A stretch of 64,000 bases of DNA from CAZOHG01 sp964579725. Its GTDB lineage: Bacteria > Zhuqueibacterota > JdFR-76 > BMS3Abin05. This document shows, one piece after another, positions 52,198-61,381 of this stretch. The DNA lies in assembly GCA_964579725.1 (NCBI GenBank), contig CAZOHG010000001.1, forward strand, positions 1 to 64,000. The letters are read 5' to 3'. Both the position numbers and the translations under genes were made by a program. Every line of letters starts with the position of its first letter. The first letter of the stretch is position 1. Under the pieces are notes generated by a model that did no database searches, was not told where the DNA came from, and saw only the letters and a list, made by a program, of their open reading frames with translations.

Positions 52198-53904
52198 TCA
52201 ATCGATTCGATACGGAGCGTTCCAATAAAAACGCGTCACACCGTCGGGTGTCCCCAACCACACATAATCGCCGTCCACCAAAATGGCCTGCACGCGGCGA
52301 TTAATCAGTCCGTCGGCCGGTGTAAATTTCTTCCAGTACCGTTTTTTTCGATTGAATTTGTACAGTCCGTCCGTTGTGCCCAACCACACGGCTTTTGGCG
52401 TGGCACAAAGCGCCAGAGGTTTTAAATCGGATAAAATGGTTCGTTCGGGCGGGCCCAACCACTTTTTCTCTGCTTTGTTGAAAACTTCCACCCCGTAGCG
52501 CGTCCCGAACCACACCTCGTTCCCGCAAACGGAGACAGCCGTCACCGGAGCGTTTCCGGGGCCGTCCGCGCCGTAATAGTAACCGCCCTTCCGCGTGCTG
52601 CAATTGTACACGTACACCCCGTAGCCGGTGGCAGCCCAAAGCAGATCGCCGTCCTTTTCAATGGCGTACACCGAAACCTTTTCCTGCGGCTTGGTAATGT
52701 GCTGGACCAAGAGAGTGTCCCTTTTGCCACTTTTTACCTGCACGTGGTCCAGCCCTTCGTCTGTAGCCGCCCAGACCCCGCTGGAATCGGCTATTAGGTC
52801 GTAAATCAAATTGGAACTCAAGCCGTTAAACAGCGTGAAGCTGGTCCAATCATTCTTTTTTCGGTCGTACCGCGTCAGGCCATCCAGGGTGCCGAACCAC
52901 ACGTACCGCCCGGCCGGCGCAATGGCCATGACGTCGTCCGAGCGGAAACCCGACAAAAATCGCCCCTCAAAATAGTTCCACTCTCCCGTACCGCGATTCC
53001 ACAGCGTCACCCCTTTCAAGGGTTGGTCTCCGCCCACACCGCCAAACCAAAAGTCGTTTCCCGAGAGAGCCATGGCTTGAACGTCATTTTGAAGAAGGCC
53101 AAAAGGCAGCGTTTCCAACACCTGCGTGCGCATGTCGGCTTTGGCCGCTCCCAATCCCCAACTGGCCAGCCACAGAGTTTGCCAGGGGTCTTCCTGGTAA
53201 AAGGGAATCTTAAAATCCCGTCCGTTTACATCTTCAAAATAGGGGTGAAATTTGTCGGGGTAAAAAAGTAACGAGCCGCTAATCAGAAAATTGGGTAAAT
53301 TCATCGGGGTGAATGCCATCTGCCCGCACCACTGAATGGAGTCTTTCAGGCTGGCAATGTTTTGCCCTGTGGAGGCAACCGCTGAAAAATTGAAGTTGTC
53401 TCGGCTGCTTCGAAACAGGCTGTGGTCGTAGGCCATGAGGTAAATGTGGTGGGAATTGAAGCCGATAGAGCGGATGGCTTTTTTGCCCACTCCGATGGCG
53501 TCGAGTCGGAAATTTTGCCAGCGGCGGGAGGCGGGGTCCCGTACACAGAGGGCCGAGGGCGTGGTGCAGAAAATTGACCCGGAGGCAAAATCGAAGGCAA
53601 CGGCAAAAATATTATTTTCGGGCAGGCCGTCACTGGTGGTAAACGGAACATCCCAGCGATTTCCAAAAACATCGTACCGGGTGATCCCTCCGGTGGTGGC
53701 AAAGTAAACGAAACGATTCCCCACGGCAAGCGAGCGTACGTAACGGCTGTTGGTGTAGCTCACCCAATCCCCGACTTCGTAATTGGGGTTGGTCCCTTCC
53801 ACAAATTGGGAAGAGGCCACTTTGACTGAAATCACTACTACGAAAAGCACCCCTAAAATTCCAAACAGGGCAGCGCCTTTCCTCCGCAAGGATTTTTTTT
53901 GCAT
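52198..53904 (-). CDS. Secreted 'regulator propeller' repeat protein
   Basis: A 568-residue protein with an N-terminal hydrophobic leader (AALFGILGVLFVVVISVKVASSQ) and then a beta-propeller of 'two-component regulator propeller' repeats: FVYFATTGGITRYDVFGNRWDVPFTTSDGLPENNIF, YVWFGTLDGLTRYDRKKNDWTSFTLFNGLSSNLIY, VWLGTTDGLYKFNRKKRYWKKF. The repeat is normally the sensor part of hybrid kinases, but no kinase is attached, so this is a free exported propeller. It begins 11 nt after the M20 amidohydrolase gene. Confidence 0.85.
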   Translation of the reverse strand: MQKKSLRRKGAALFGILGVLFVVVISVKVASSQFVEGTNPNYEVGDWVSYTNSRYVRSLAVGNRFVYFATTGGITRYDVFGNRWDVPFTTSDGLPENNIFAVAFDFASGSIFCTTPSALCVRDPASRRWQNFRLDAIGVGKKAIRSIGFNSHHIYLMAYDHSLFRSSRDNFNFSAVASTGQNIASLKDSIQWCGQMAFTPMNLPNFLISGSLLFYPDKFHPYFEDVNGRDFKIPFYQEDPWQTLWLASWGLGAAKADMRTQVLETLPFGLLQNDVQAMALSGNDFWFGGVGGDQPLKGVTLWNRGTGEWNYFEGRFLSGFRSDDVMAIAPAGRYVWFGTLDGLTRYDRKKNDWTSFTLFNGLSSNLIYDLIADSSGVWAATDEGLDHVQVKSGKRDTLLVQHITKPQEKVSVYAIEKDGDLLWAATGYGVYVYNCSTRKGGYYYGADGPGNAPVTAVSVCGNEVWFGTRYGVEVFNKAEKKWLGPPERTILSDLKPLALCATPKAVWLGTTDGLYKFNRKKRYWKKFTPADGLINRRVQAILVDGDYVWLGTPDGVTRFYWNAPYRID

Positions 53905-53915
53905 GGCGTCCCTCT

Positions 53916-55115
53916 TTACAATTTTTCCAACACCTCCAGTGCCAGATACGTCATAAAACCCGCCCCTACGGGCAGAGCGTCCTCATCGATGTTGTAGCGG
54001 GAATTGTGCCAGAATTCCGTGATTCCTTTTTCGGGATTTCCCGTACCCAATCGGAAAAAACTTCCCGGCGCTTTTTGAAGATAGAAAGAAAAATCCTCCC
54101 CTCCCATACTGGGTTTGGGAACTTCCTTCACATTCTCCTCACCCAAAAATTCCTTTCCGGCTTCCACCAACAACTGCGTGGCCTTGGCGTCGTTCAAAAC
54201 GACGGGGTAGCCGAAATCATATTTAAATTCGTAGGTCGCGCCGTACGCCTCGGTAATGCCTTTAATGATTTGCTCCATCATGCCGGGGATTTTGGGCGTC
54301 AATTCCGGGTTCAAGGTTCGAACCGTTCCCAGCAGGTGTACTTCGTCCGGAATGACATTGGTGGTGTGCCCGCCTTCGATTTTTCCAATGGTGACCACAA
54401 TTTTTTCGGTGGGGTCCACCATTCGGCTAGCGATTTTCTGGAGGCCTAAAACCACCTCGGCGGCAATGACGATGGGGTCAATAGCCAAGTGGGGTGAGGC
54501 GCCGTGCCCGCTTTTCCCCTTAATGGTAATGGAAATCTCATCCGGTTCAGCCATCATGGCACCGTAGCGGTAGGCGATTTCCCCGGGGCGGTAACGGGGG
54601 TCGCTGTGAAGCCCGAAAATCATGTCCACTTTTGGATTTTCCATGACGCCCGCTTTGACCATTAAAGAGGCACCCCCCGGATTTTTCTCTTCACCCGGCT
54701 GAAAAAGAAGCTTAACGGCCCCTGAGAAGTCATCTCGCAGTTTTTGTAAAAGAATGGCGGCCCCCAAAAGAACCGTAGTGTGAGAATCGTGCCCGCAAGC
54801 GTGCATGACGCCGGGATTCTTCGATTTGTAGGGAACGTCGTTCTGCTCCTCAATGGGCAGGGCGTCCATATCAGCGCGAAGCGCCACCACGGGGCCCCGA
54901 CCTTTTCCTTCAATTAAACCGACCACACCGGTTCCGGCCACACCGGTTTTGTGCACAATGCCGTGGGCTTTCAAAATACTCGAAACGTACGCCATGGTTT
55001 CGTATTCTTGAAAAGAAAGTTCCGGGTGCTCGTGAATATGCCGGCGAATCTTAATTAACTCACCGGCCAGTTCCCCGCTCATGGCCTGAATCTTTTTTTT
55101 CAATTTTTCTGTCAT
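53916..55115 (-). CDS. M20-family amidohydrolase (N-acyl amino acid/hippurate hydrolase type)
   Basis: A 399-residue M20D metallopeptidase: RRHIHEHPELSFQEYET, LRADMDALPIEE, MHACGHDSHTT and LFQPGEEKNPGGA hold the metal ligands and the catalytic Glu; the dimerisation domain contains KGKSGHGASPHLAIDP, and the C-terminal catalytic part PSMGGEDFSFY. The likely reaction is removal of acyl groups from N-acyl amino acids or related amides. The ATG at 55115 has GGAG nine nt upstream; a TTG at 55130 is less likely. Confidence 0.94.
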   Translation of the reverse strand: MTEKLKKKIQAMSGELAGELIKIRRHIHEHPELSFQEYETMAYVSSILKAHGIVHKTGVAGTGVVGLIEGKGRGPVVALRADMDALPIEEQNDVPYKSKNPGVMHACGHDSHTTVLLGAAILLQKLRDDFSGAVKLLFQPGEEKNPGGASLMVKAGVMENPKVDMIFGLHSDPRYRPGEIAYRYGAMMAEPDEISITIKGKSGHGASPHLAIDPIVIAAEVVLGLQKIASRMVDPTEKIVVTIGKIEGGHTTNVIPDEVHLLGTVRTLNPELTPKIPGMMEQIIKGITEAYGATYEFKYDFGYPVVLNDAKATQLLVEAGKEFLGEENVKEVPKPSMGGEDFSFYLQKAPGSFFRLGTGNPEKGITEFWHNSRYNIDEDALPVGAGFMTYLALEVLEKL

Positions 55116-55177
55116 CCTCAATCGCTCCAATCAGTCCAATCTTTTTGCTCTATTGACTACTCGATCTTCGAGTTTCT

Positions 55178-56488
55178 TTACAATCTTTGTTCCTCGTAAA
55201 TGTCCAAGGTTCCCCCGGCTTGATTCCGAATCGACTGCAACAATCCCTGCTGAGCCCGAACCCGAAGCACCAATCGGTCGTCCACGTAGGTACTGTCCAA
55301 AACAACCGTTTGGCGGTAAATATCGGAAATGAGTTGCCGCTTTTCCGTAGGCACAGCCACATCCGCTTCCAGGAACTGCTCCTCAATAAATTCCACAAGC
55401 CGCCGCTTCAATTCCTCCAAAAAAATCCCCTTCGTGGCCGAAATAATGACGCCTTTGGGAAAATGCTGTTTCACGTACCCAATTTGTTTCTCGTCCTCTA
55501 ACAAATCGACTTTATTGAACACAAAGAGCGTCGGCTTGTTTCGAACACCCAATTCTTGTAGCACGGTACGAACGGTGGCAATTTGCTCCTGAAAATGAGG
55601 GGTGCTGATGTCCACCACGTGAAGAAGCATGTCCGCCGAAGCGGTCTCTTCCAGCGTACTTTTGAAAGAAGCCACTAGGTGGTGCGGGAGTTTTCGAATA
55701 AACCCGACCGTGTCAATCAGGAGAAGCCTCTGCCGAGGATTCAATCGAACCGCGCGAACCGTGGAATCGAGCGTGACAAAAAGGCGGTTTTCAACCGTCA
55801 CGTGCGCCCCGGACAAAATATTCATGAGGGTAGATTTGCCGGTGTTGGTGTACCCCACCAACGCGATTTTAAAGACCTCTTTTCGCCCCTTCCGTCGGGT
55901 TTTACGCTGATTTTCGATCTTCTTCAATTCAGCAGCCAGCGTTGAAATACGTTTTTTAATCAGGCGTCGGTCTACTTCGAGCTGGGTTTCACCAGGTCCT
56001 CGGGTTCCAATTCCCCCTTCCTGGCGCGAGAGGTGTGTCCACCGGCGTGTGAGGCGCGGCAACAGATACTGAAGTTGAGCCAATTCCACCTGCGTTCGAG
56101 CTTCTTTTGTCTGAGCACGACGGGCAAAAATGTCCAAAATAAGGGCACTTCTGTCCAGCACCTTGACGTGTGTGGTATTTTCCAAATTCCGCACCTGGGC
56201 AGGGGTCAAGTCGTCGTCGAAAATGACCACATCTGCGTCAAGCTGCGAAACCAAACCGGAAAGCAACTCGGCCTTTCCCTTCCCAATAAAAAATGTGGGG
56301 TCGGTGCGCCGCCGGTCCTGAACCATTCGCCCCACCACGTCTGCTCCGGCTGTGTCCGCTAAAAGCGCCAGTTCGTCCAGGTAATCCTCGACTTCCCATC
56401 GAAGTTGGAATGGGGTGCGGGTTCCGACCAGCACGGCCTTTTCTCGGAGTCGAGCCGTTTCAATTTGCGTCGGTTGCGTTCTTTTCAT
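55178..56488 (-). CDS. hflX: GTPase HflX
   Basis: A 436-residue ribosome-associated GTPase: N-terminal HflX domain (DLTPAQVRNLENTTHVKVLDRSALILDIFARRAQTKEARTQVELAQLQYLLPRLT), linker with GGIGTRGPGETQLEVDRR, then the G domain with GYTNTGKST (G1), DTVGFI (G3) and NKVDLL (G4). HflX splits stalled or heat-stressed 70S ribosomes. The ATG at 56488 overlaps the end of the BatA-like gene by a few nt; a TTG at 56515 sits on the AGGAGG itself and is rejected. Confidence 0.96.
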   Translation of the reverse strand: MKRTQPTQIETARLREKAVLVGTRTPFQLRWEVEDYLDELALLADTAGADVVGRMVQDRRRTDPTFFIGKGKAELLSGLVSQLDADVVIFDDDLTPAQVRNLENTTHVKVLDRSALILDIFARRAQTKEARTQVELAQLQYLLPRLTRRWTHLSRQEGGIGTRGPGETQLEVDRRLIKKRISTLAAELKKIENQRKTRRKGRKEVFKIALVGYTNTGKSTLMNILSGAHVTVENRLFVTLDSTVRAVRLNPRQRLLLIDTVGFIRKLPHHLVASFKSTLEETASADMLLHVVDISTPHFQEQIATVRTVLQELGVRNKPTLFVFNKVDLLEDEKQIGYVKQHFPKGVIISATKGIFLEELKRRLVEFIEEQFLEADVAVPTEKRQLISDIYRQTVVLDSTYVDDRLVLRVRAQQGLLQSIRNQAGGTLDIYEEQRL

Positions 56489-56495
56489 CGAATCG

Positions 56496-58592
56496 CTAAG
56501 GCGTTTCCTCCTCAATTTCGTCGGATTTTCCCGTTCGAGCCAGTACCATCTCCAACACCAGCAGCAAAAGTGCCGCGTACAAAAAATAGGTTGTCAATTC
56601 TCGGCCAAAACGGGATTCTTGAATCACCTGGGCAAAATTTTGTCCGGGCTGAAGTTCCCACACATTTTTGCCCAGCAATTTTTTAACCGCGGAAATAGAA
56701 AGCTGTTCCAGATCGGACTCTTCGGGGTGTACATTAACCGCCCAAACGTGCTTTTTAACGCGTCCGCCGTACAGTGTGTAAATGCCCGGCTCGTCGGTGT
56801 CTTTGAATTCAACCGTCGGCTGGCCGCCGCGCGCCACTGTCTTCACATCCACTTCCTGCCCGTTCGGTTTTACAATTACCAACCGCTTCTGCGGCTCATT
56901 CAACACAAAAGTAAGCGGTTCACCCACTAACAGCGGTTTTTGCTGCAAATTCCCCGTAGATGCCAGAAAACTCGCGGAGCGGTAGAGAAGCGGCGCAAAA
57001 ATCGGTTTCACGGCCCAATCCGACCAATCGGGGCTGACACCGCTTGTAAAGAGAAAAACACGTCCCTTGCCAACCCGCAGATCCAACAAAAACGGGTTCC
57101 CATCCCGGTACTGAATAATCTCGTCGGCATTCTTCGCAAAACCAACTTTCAATGAAAAGAAAAAGTGAGGGGATTCAAGAACCGGGTGCTTTTCTTTAAA
57201 CATCCCCTGAAAAATGGCGTGGGCAAAATCAATGCTGCCCCAGGTTTGGTAGGATTGGGTTTGTCCGGGCCGCCCGACTGGCTCCTTAAAAATGGGCAAA
57301 TGCAACGCCGACAAAAAATCTTCGTTGTAGCGGCGCGGTGAAACCGCTCCACCAGGAATTAAAACAAGGCGCCCTCCGTTTTGCAGAAATTGCTGAATTT
57401 CATCGACTGCACCGGATTGAAATCCCGGTGGATCGACCAAAATCAGAATGTCCGTTTTTTTCAAGAAAAGGCGTCCCGGTAAAAGTCGGGGCATTTCCTG
57501 AATCAAAAATGAACGGGCTGTGGATTTTCCGGGTTCCAGTGCCAGACGGACAAAGCGGCGCTCGTCCGCTTTCCCCACCAACAAAACGCGGGTTTGCGTG
57601 GGAACAAAAAAAGTAAAATAGGCGCGATTGTCCTGCAAAAGAGGATCGTCTTCCAGAACAACCTTTCCGGTCTGAAAACGGCCATTCTCGGGTGTGAGTA
57701 AAAACAGGGCACTCCCGGCGGAGTGTCCCGCAAGAGACAGGCTGCTTTGTGCTACCCGCCGGCCGTTCAGGTAGGTTTGAACCAAAACGTCCCGCACGGG
57801 ATCGGTTCCGTAATTTTTAGCCCGGGCCTTGACCTTGACGGGACGATTCCGCTCCAAAATCTGATCCAAAAGCGCAACCCTGGTGAGCCCCACATTGGGC
57901 TGGGAGGCTGTAGGAAGATAAAACAGGTAGGAGCGAATGGCCGGGTCGGTCACAATGGGGGTCACTTTTCGCGGAAAATTGCTGCGCTGGAAATCCGAAA
58001 TAATGTACAATTCTCGATTGGGATTGGGCGATTGGGCAAGCCATTTGACGGCTTGCCGCAGCGTTCGGTCCATGTGTCCTACACGGTAACTGAGCGGTTC
58101 GGCTTCCAACAAATGTTGTGCCTTTTCGACGGAGTAGAAATTTCGGGTCATTTCCAACGGCTGCTCTTTGGTAGTAAACAGAACAGAAATAGCGTCTCCG
58201 TTTTGGAGATTTCCAATCACGTCCAACGCCGTTTTTTTGGCCTGCTCAAAAAGCTGTCCTTTTTCCGTATCCACCCCCATGCTCATGGAATTGTCCAAAA
58301 CAATGGCGGCCGTTGTGCGTGCATGGCTTCCCTTCAAAAGAAAGGACGTGGTTTTGAGGCTGGGACGTGCAAATGCCAGCACCAATAGCCCCAAAATAAT
58401 CGCCCGAATGAAAAGCAAAAGCCATTGTTTCAATTTCATTCGGCGCATTTTTTTGTGCTGCAGTTGACGCAGAAAGGCCAGTGAGCTGAAAACAACCCGT
58501 TTGGCTTTCTGACGGTTTAACAAGTGAATCAAAAAGGGAAGGGCAAGAGCCACCAATCCGACCAAAACGGCCGTGTTCAAAAAACTAAACAT
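56496..58592 (-). CDS. BatA-like membrane protein with von Willebrand A domain
   Basis: A 698-residue protein. The N-terminus (FLNTAVLVGLVALALPFLIHLLNRQKAKRVVFSSLAFL) is the BatA N-terminal signature; a second membrane segment follows (QWLLLFIRAIILGLLVLAFARP). A VWA domain carries the MIDAS DNSMSM. A long periplasmic part includes an alpha/beta segment resembling a glutamine-amidotransferase fold (TDILILVDPPGFQSGAVDEIQQFLQNGGRLVLIPGG), and a final membrane helix lies near the C-terminus (TTYFLYAALLLLVLEMVLA). Such proteins occur in aerotolerance (Bat) operons with MoxR and DUF58 genes, which are absent here. The ATG overlaps the stop of the O-antigen ligase gene by eight nt; a longer frame to 58742 is rejected. 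Confidence 0.88.
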   Translation of the reverse strand: MFSFLNTAVLVGLVALALPFLIHLLNRQKAKRVVFSSLAFLRQLQHKKMRRMKLKQWLLLFIRAIILGLLVLAFARPSLKTTSFLLKGSHARTTAAIVLDNSMSMGVDTEKGQLFEQAKKTALDVIGNLQNGDAISVLFTTKEQPLEMTRNFYSVEKAQHLLEAEPLSYRVGHMDRTLRQAVKWLAQSPNPNRELYIISDFQRSNFPRKVTPIVTDPAIRSYLFYLPTASQPNVGLTRVALLDQILERNRPVKVKARAKNYGTDPVRDVLVQTYLNGRRVAQSSLSLAGHSAGSALFLLTPENGRFQTGKVVLEDDPLLQDNRAYFTFFVPTQTRVLLVGKADERRFVRLALEPGKSTARSFLIQEMPRLLPGRLFLKKTDILILVDPPGFQSGAVDEIQQFLQNGGRLVLIPGGAVSPRRYNEDFLSALHLPIFKEPVGRPGQTQSYQTWGSIDFAHAIFQGMFKEKHPVLESPHFFFSLKVGFAKNADEIIQYRDGNPFLLDLRVGKGRVFLFTSGVSPDWSDWAVKPIFAPLLYRSASFLASTGNLQQKPLLVGEPLTFVLNEPQKRLVIVKPNGQEVDVKTVARGGQPTVEFKDTDEPGIYTLYGGRVKKHVWAVNVHPEESDLEQLSISAVKKLLGKNVWELQPGQNFAQVIQESRFGRELTTYFLYAALLLLVLEMVLARTGKSDEIEEETP

Positions 58593-59811
58593 CGGAACGC
58601 ATTTCCGCCCTGTTTCTCCAGATTTCCCAGGCGCTGTTAGCCAAGCCAATGGTAAAGAAGAGCAAAATAAAAACCTCCTCGTCACCGAAAAGCCAGTCGA
58701 AAATGCCGTTAACCAAGAAGCCGGAAACGGCTGTAATGGCAATTAAAACAATTGCCTTGAGGAAATTTTCCTTCTCTGGAATAGCCGCGTAACGCCGGTA
58801 CAGCACCACAAGGATTTGTACAAATAACCAAATAAAAGCAGCCAGCCCCAGGACGCCTCCAACCATTGCCATCATGACAAAATTGTTATGAAAATGTCCG
58901 ATTTTGTAGGCGTCGTCGTTTAAATCGGCGTTCGGCGGCGCATACTCACGGTGAATTTTATTCAAGTCGATCCAGCCGACCCCCAACACTGGGTAATGCT
59001 TCAAAATAATGACCGCGTCACGCCACTGGGTGAGGCGCACGCGCGTACTGTGAACCTTGAGATCCGTAATACTGCGCACACGTTGCCGAATCGACCCGGG
59101 GAAAAGTCCGTAAAAAATCACCAACAACACAAAAAGGTACAGGATTAATTTTTTACTTTTTACCCAGGCTAAAACCAAAAGTCCCGTCAAGAGACCCAGG
59201 TAAGAACCCCGGACGTAGGAAAAAACCTGTGCCACAAACTGGGGCAAAAAACCCAGTGCGTACACCATTTTCCAGCGCCGTTCCGGGATGAGAACCAGCA
59301 AACCCACCCAAAACAGCACAAAAAAAACGGAAAGTGCCCCCCACGTCATGGTTGTGGATTGAGTGGCAATGACCTTGAGAGAATGGGTGAGGAGGTGTTT
59401 GCCGATTCCGTAGAGAGCCGTGAGTGCAGCCATGAGCAGCAAAAGGTGCACCGTCCGCCGGAGCCGTTTTTCCGACCGCACAAAGGCCGGTACAATGTAA
59501 ATGGCAGGAATAAAAAACAGTTTGCGCAGATTGTAAAAGCTTTCCCCGGGACGCGGTGAAAAAACCGACGCCACGAGCAAAACAAGCGCCAGGGCAAAGA
59601 GCGGCCATTCCAAGCCCGATTGGGAGGCCGGCACCTTCCGTTTTTTAACCCACAAACCGATCCAAACCAGTGCCGCGAAAGCGTAAGCAGTTTCTTCACC
59701 CGCAATGGAAAACGGAATAAAAAAAGCCATTATGTACAGAAAAAGCTGTCCCGCTTGCTCCCAAAGGCGGGCAGAAGGTTCTACTTCTCCGTAACCCACG
59801 TGCGCACTCAT
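58585..59811 (-). CDS. O-antigen ligase/polymerase-like membrane protein
   Basis: A 408-residue polytopic protein with about ten to twelve hydrophobic segments and a Wzy_C-type domain: QFVAQVFSYVRGSYLGLLTGLLVLAW with the characteristic Arg, a large extracytoplasmic loop with YPVLGVGWIDLNKIHREYAPPNADLN, and HFHNNFVMMAMVGGVLGLAAF. WaaL/Wzy-type proteins move or polymerise lipid-linked sugars at the periplasmic face. The ATG overlaps the TGA of the gmhA-like gene as ATGA. With gmhA and cpsB neighbours it forms a surface-polysaccharide unit. Confidence 0.9.
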   Translation of the reverse strand: MSAHVGYGEVEPSARLWEQAGQLFLYIMAFFIPFSIAGEETAYAFAALVWIGLWVKKRKVPASQSGLEWPLFALALVLLVASVFSPRPGESFYNLRKLFFIPAIYIVPAFVRSEKRLRRTVHLLLLMAALTALYGIGKHLLTHSLKVIATQSTTMTWGALSVFFVLFWVGLLVLIPERRWKMVYALGFLPQFVAQVFSYVRGSYLGLLTGLLVLAWVKSKKLILYLFVLLVIFYGLFPGSIRQRVRSITDLKVHSTRVRLTQWRDAVIILKHYPVLGVGWIDLNKIHREYAPPNADLNDDAYKIGHFHNNFVMMAMVGGVLGLAAFIWLFVQILVVLYRRYAAIPEKENFLKAIVLIAITAVSGFLVNGIFDWLFGDEEVFILLFFTIGLANSAWEIWRNRAEMRSDV

Positions 59812-60410
59812 TCGTCGCGACCGAACAAAAATTGCTCCACGATGTCACACAAAATGTGCCCGATGGTAATGTGGCCTTCCTGAATGCGCTGGGTGTCAAA
59901 ACTGGGAACAATGATCGCCGTGTCCACGAAATCCTTTAAAATTCCGCCATCTTTTCCCAACAAGCCGATTCGGTAGAGCCCCTTTTTTTCTGCCATTTTC
60001 AGGGCTTCCGCCACATTTTTAGACCCTCCCGATGTGCTAATCCCCAGTAGCACATCCCCCTCTTTTCCAAACGCTTCCACTTGCCGGGCAAAGATTTGTG
60101 TGTAATCGTAGTCATTGGCCATGGCCGTCAGGACGGATGTGTCCGTCGTTAGAGCCAGCGCGGGAATGGCCGCACGCTCCATCCGAAGCCGACTCACCAG
60201 TTCGGCCGCCAAATGTTGGGAATCGGCGGCGCTGCCTCCGTTTCCACACAGGAAAAGTGTTCCGCCCGCCTTGAGCCGCGTGGCTATTTCAAATCCGGCC
60301 TCAAGAATTTGCGGAAGAATTTCGTCCGCTATTTTTCGTTTCACATCGGCACTGGCGTGGAGTTGCTCTTTCGCCAGTCGCTGAAATTTCTCCTCAAAAA
60401 TCCTGTCCAT
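59808..60410 (-). CDS. gmhA: SIS-domain phosphoheptose isomerase (GmhA/DiaA type)
   Basis: A 200-residue SIS protein: FLCGNGGSAADSQHLAAELVSR and GISTSGGSKNVAEAL are the GmhA substrate motifs, with TTDTSVLTAMANDYDY between them. GmhA makes D-glycero-D-manno-heptose 7-phosphate for lipopolysaccharide core; close DiaA relatives instead regulate replication start. The LPS-type neighbourhood favours GmhA. It begins two nt after the cpsB-like stop and overlaps the ligase gene. Confidence 0.93.
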   Translation of the reverse strand: MDRIFEEKFQRLAKEQLHASADVKRKIADEILPQILEAGFEIATRLKAGGTLFLCGNGGSAADSQHLAAELVSRLRMERAAIPALALTTDTSVLTAMANDYDYTQIFARQVEAFGKEGDVLLGISTSGGSKNVAEALKMAEKKGLYRIGLLGKDGGILKDFVDTAIIVPSFDTQRIQEGHITIGHILCDIVEQFLFGRDE

Positions 60411-60411
60411 T

Positions 60412-61209
60412 TTACCTCAGCCCTAATTTTCGTAAAAAATTTCTGATTTTATTGGGTCGTCCGGTTTCCTCGCTCATGGGAACCGGCTCTCGCGGAACAA
60501 TTTTCTCTGCCCGAATGGCCTTTCGCGGATTTTCAAACATCAGTTCGTCCGCTCGTTCTTTTCCCCAATGGTCGACCACGTAATCGTACACGTCACCCAG
60601 ATAAATGGGGCGCGTGTCCACATTGTGTCCGTCCGAGGCAATAAAATGAATCATGTCGTGATCCATGAGCAAATGGGCCGTTTTTTTAGCTCGCTCGCCG
60701 AAAAAGCCCAATAGACTGCCGCCGTTTATTTGCAAAAAAACGTTCATTTGACAAAACTTGTAGGCGTAAACGGGAAATTCGGCAATTTTTAAATTTCGCT
60801 CGGGGTGAGCCAGAATCGGTTTGTACCCGGCCATGACCCATTTAAAAAGCATTTCAGGCACAAATTCAGGAATGGAACGAAGAGAAAATTCCACCAGCGC
60901 GTACCGTCGATTGTTGTCAAAGGTGGAAACCTCGTGGTCAATGACGGTGTCCGGGTGCATGTAGATTTCCGAACCAAGGTGAAACCGAAGGTCTAATTTT
61001 TCTTCGGCGGCGATTTCTTTTACCCGCTCGAACTTTTCTAAAATTTCCGGTTGGCGGTCGTAGTCCCCATTGGAAAGAATATGTGAGGTCGAGACAATTT
61101 CCCGCGTGCCTCCTTCGTAGGCCTGGCGAAGCATTTTCCGGGTCATTTCTTCGTCCATTGCCCCGTCGTCGTAGGACGGCAAAATATGGGTGTGAATGTC
61201 AATAATCAT
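60412..61209 (-). CDS. CpsB/YwqE-like PHP tyrosine phosphatase
   Basis: A 265-residue PHP-superfamily protein: MIIDIHTHILPSYDDGAMDEEMT, STSHIL, YALVEFSL, PILAHPERN and FIASDGHNVDTRP give the metal-binding His/Asp/Glu set. This is the CpsB/Wzb-type manganese-dependent tyrosine phosphatase that regulates capsule and exopolysaccharide assembly by acting on a Wzc/CpsD kinase; no such kinase lies in the window. A basic C-terminal tail (RPNKIRNFLRKLGLR) may aid membrane contact. It heads the polysaccharide genes that follow. Confidence 0.93.
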   Translation of the reverse strand: MIIDIHTHILPSYDDGAMDEEMTRKMLRQAYEGGTREIVSTSHILSNGDYDRQPEILEKFERVKEIAAEEKLDLRFHLGSEIYMHPDTVIDHEVSTFDNNRRYALVEFSLRSIPEFVPEMLFKWVMAGYKPILAHPERNLKIAEFPVYAYKFCQMNVFLQINGGSLLGFFGERAKKTAHLLMDHDMIHFIASDGHNVDTRPIYLGDVYDYVVDHWGKERADELMFENPRKAIRAEKIVPREPVPMSEETGRPNKIRNFLRKLGLR

Positions 61210-61381
61210 GCAATACCATTTCCATTCCGTTTCGTCAGAAATCGCTGTTCGGCACGTACCGGTACCCCTTCAACCCCAATGAAACTCGCTGGCATATTAG
61301 AAAGGAACAACAACGTGATTTTTAGGCCCTTTCTGCTTAAAAAATTCACAATTTATTCCGGTTAAAAAAGGATTCGCCTGT

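Noticed and set aside
58593..58742. N-terminal extension of the BatA-like protein
   Set aside because: The BatA signature begins exactly at the ATG at 58592, and the extension lies inside the O-antigen ligase gene.
61256..61265. Palindrome GTACCGGTAC upstream of the cpsB-like gene
   Set aside because: A single 10 bp palindrome with no repeat elsewhere; too little to call an operator.
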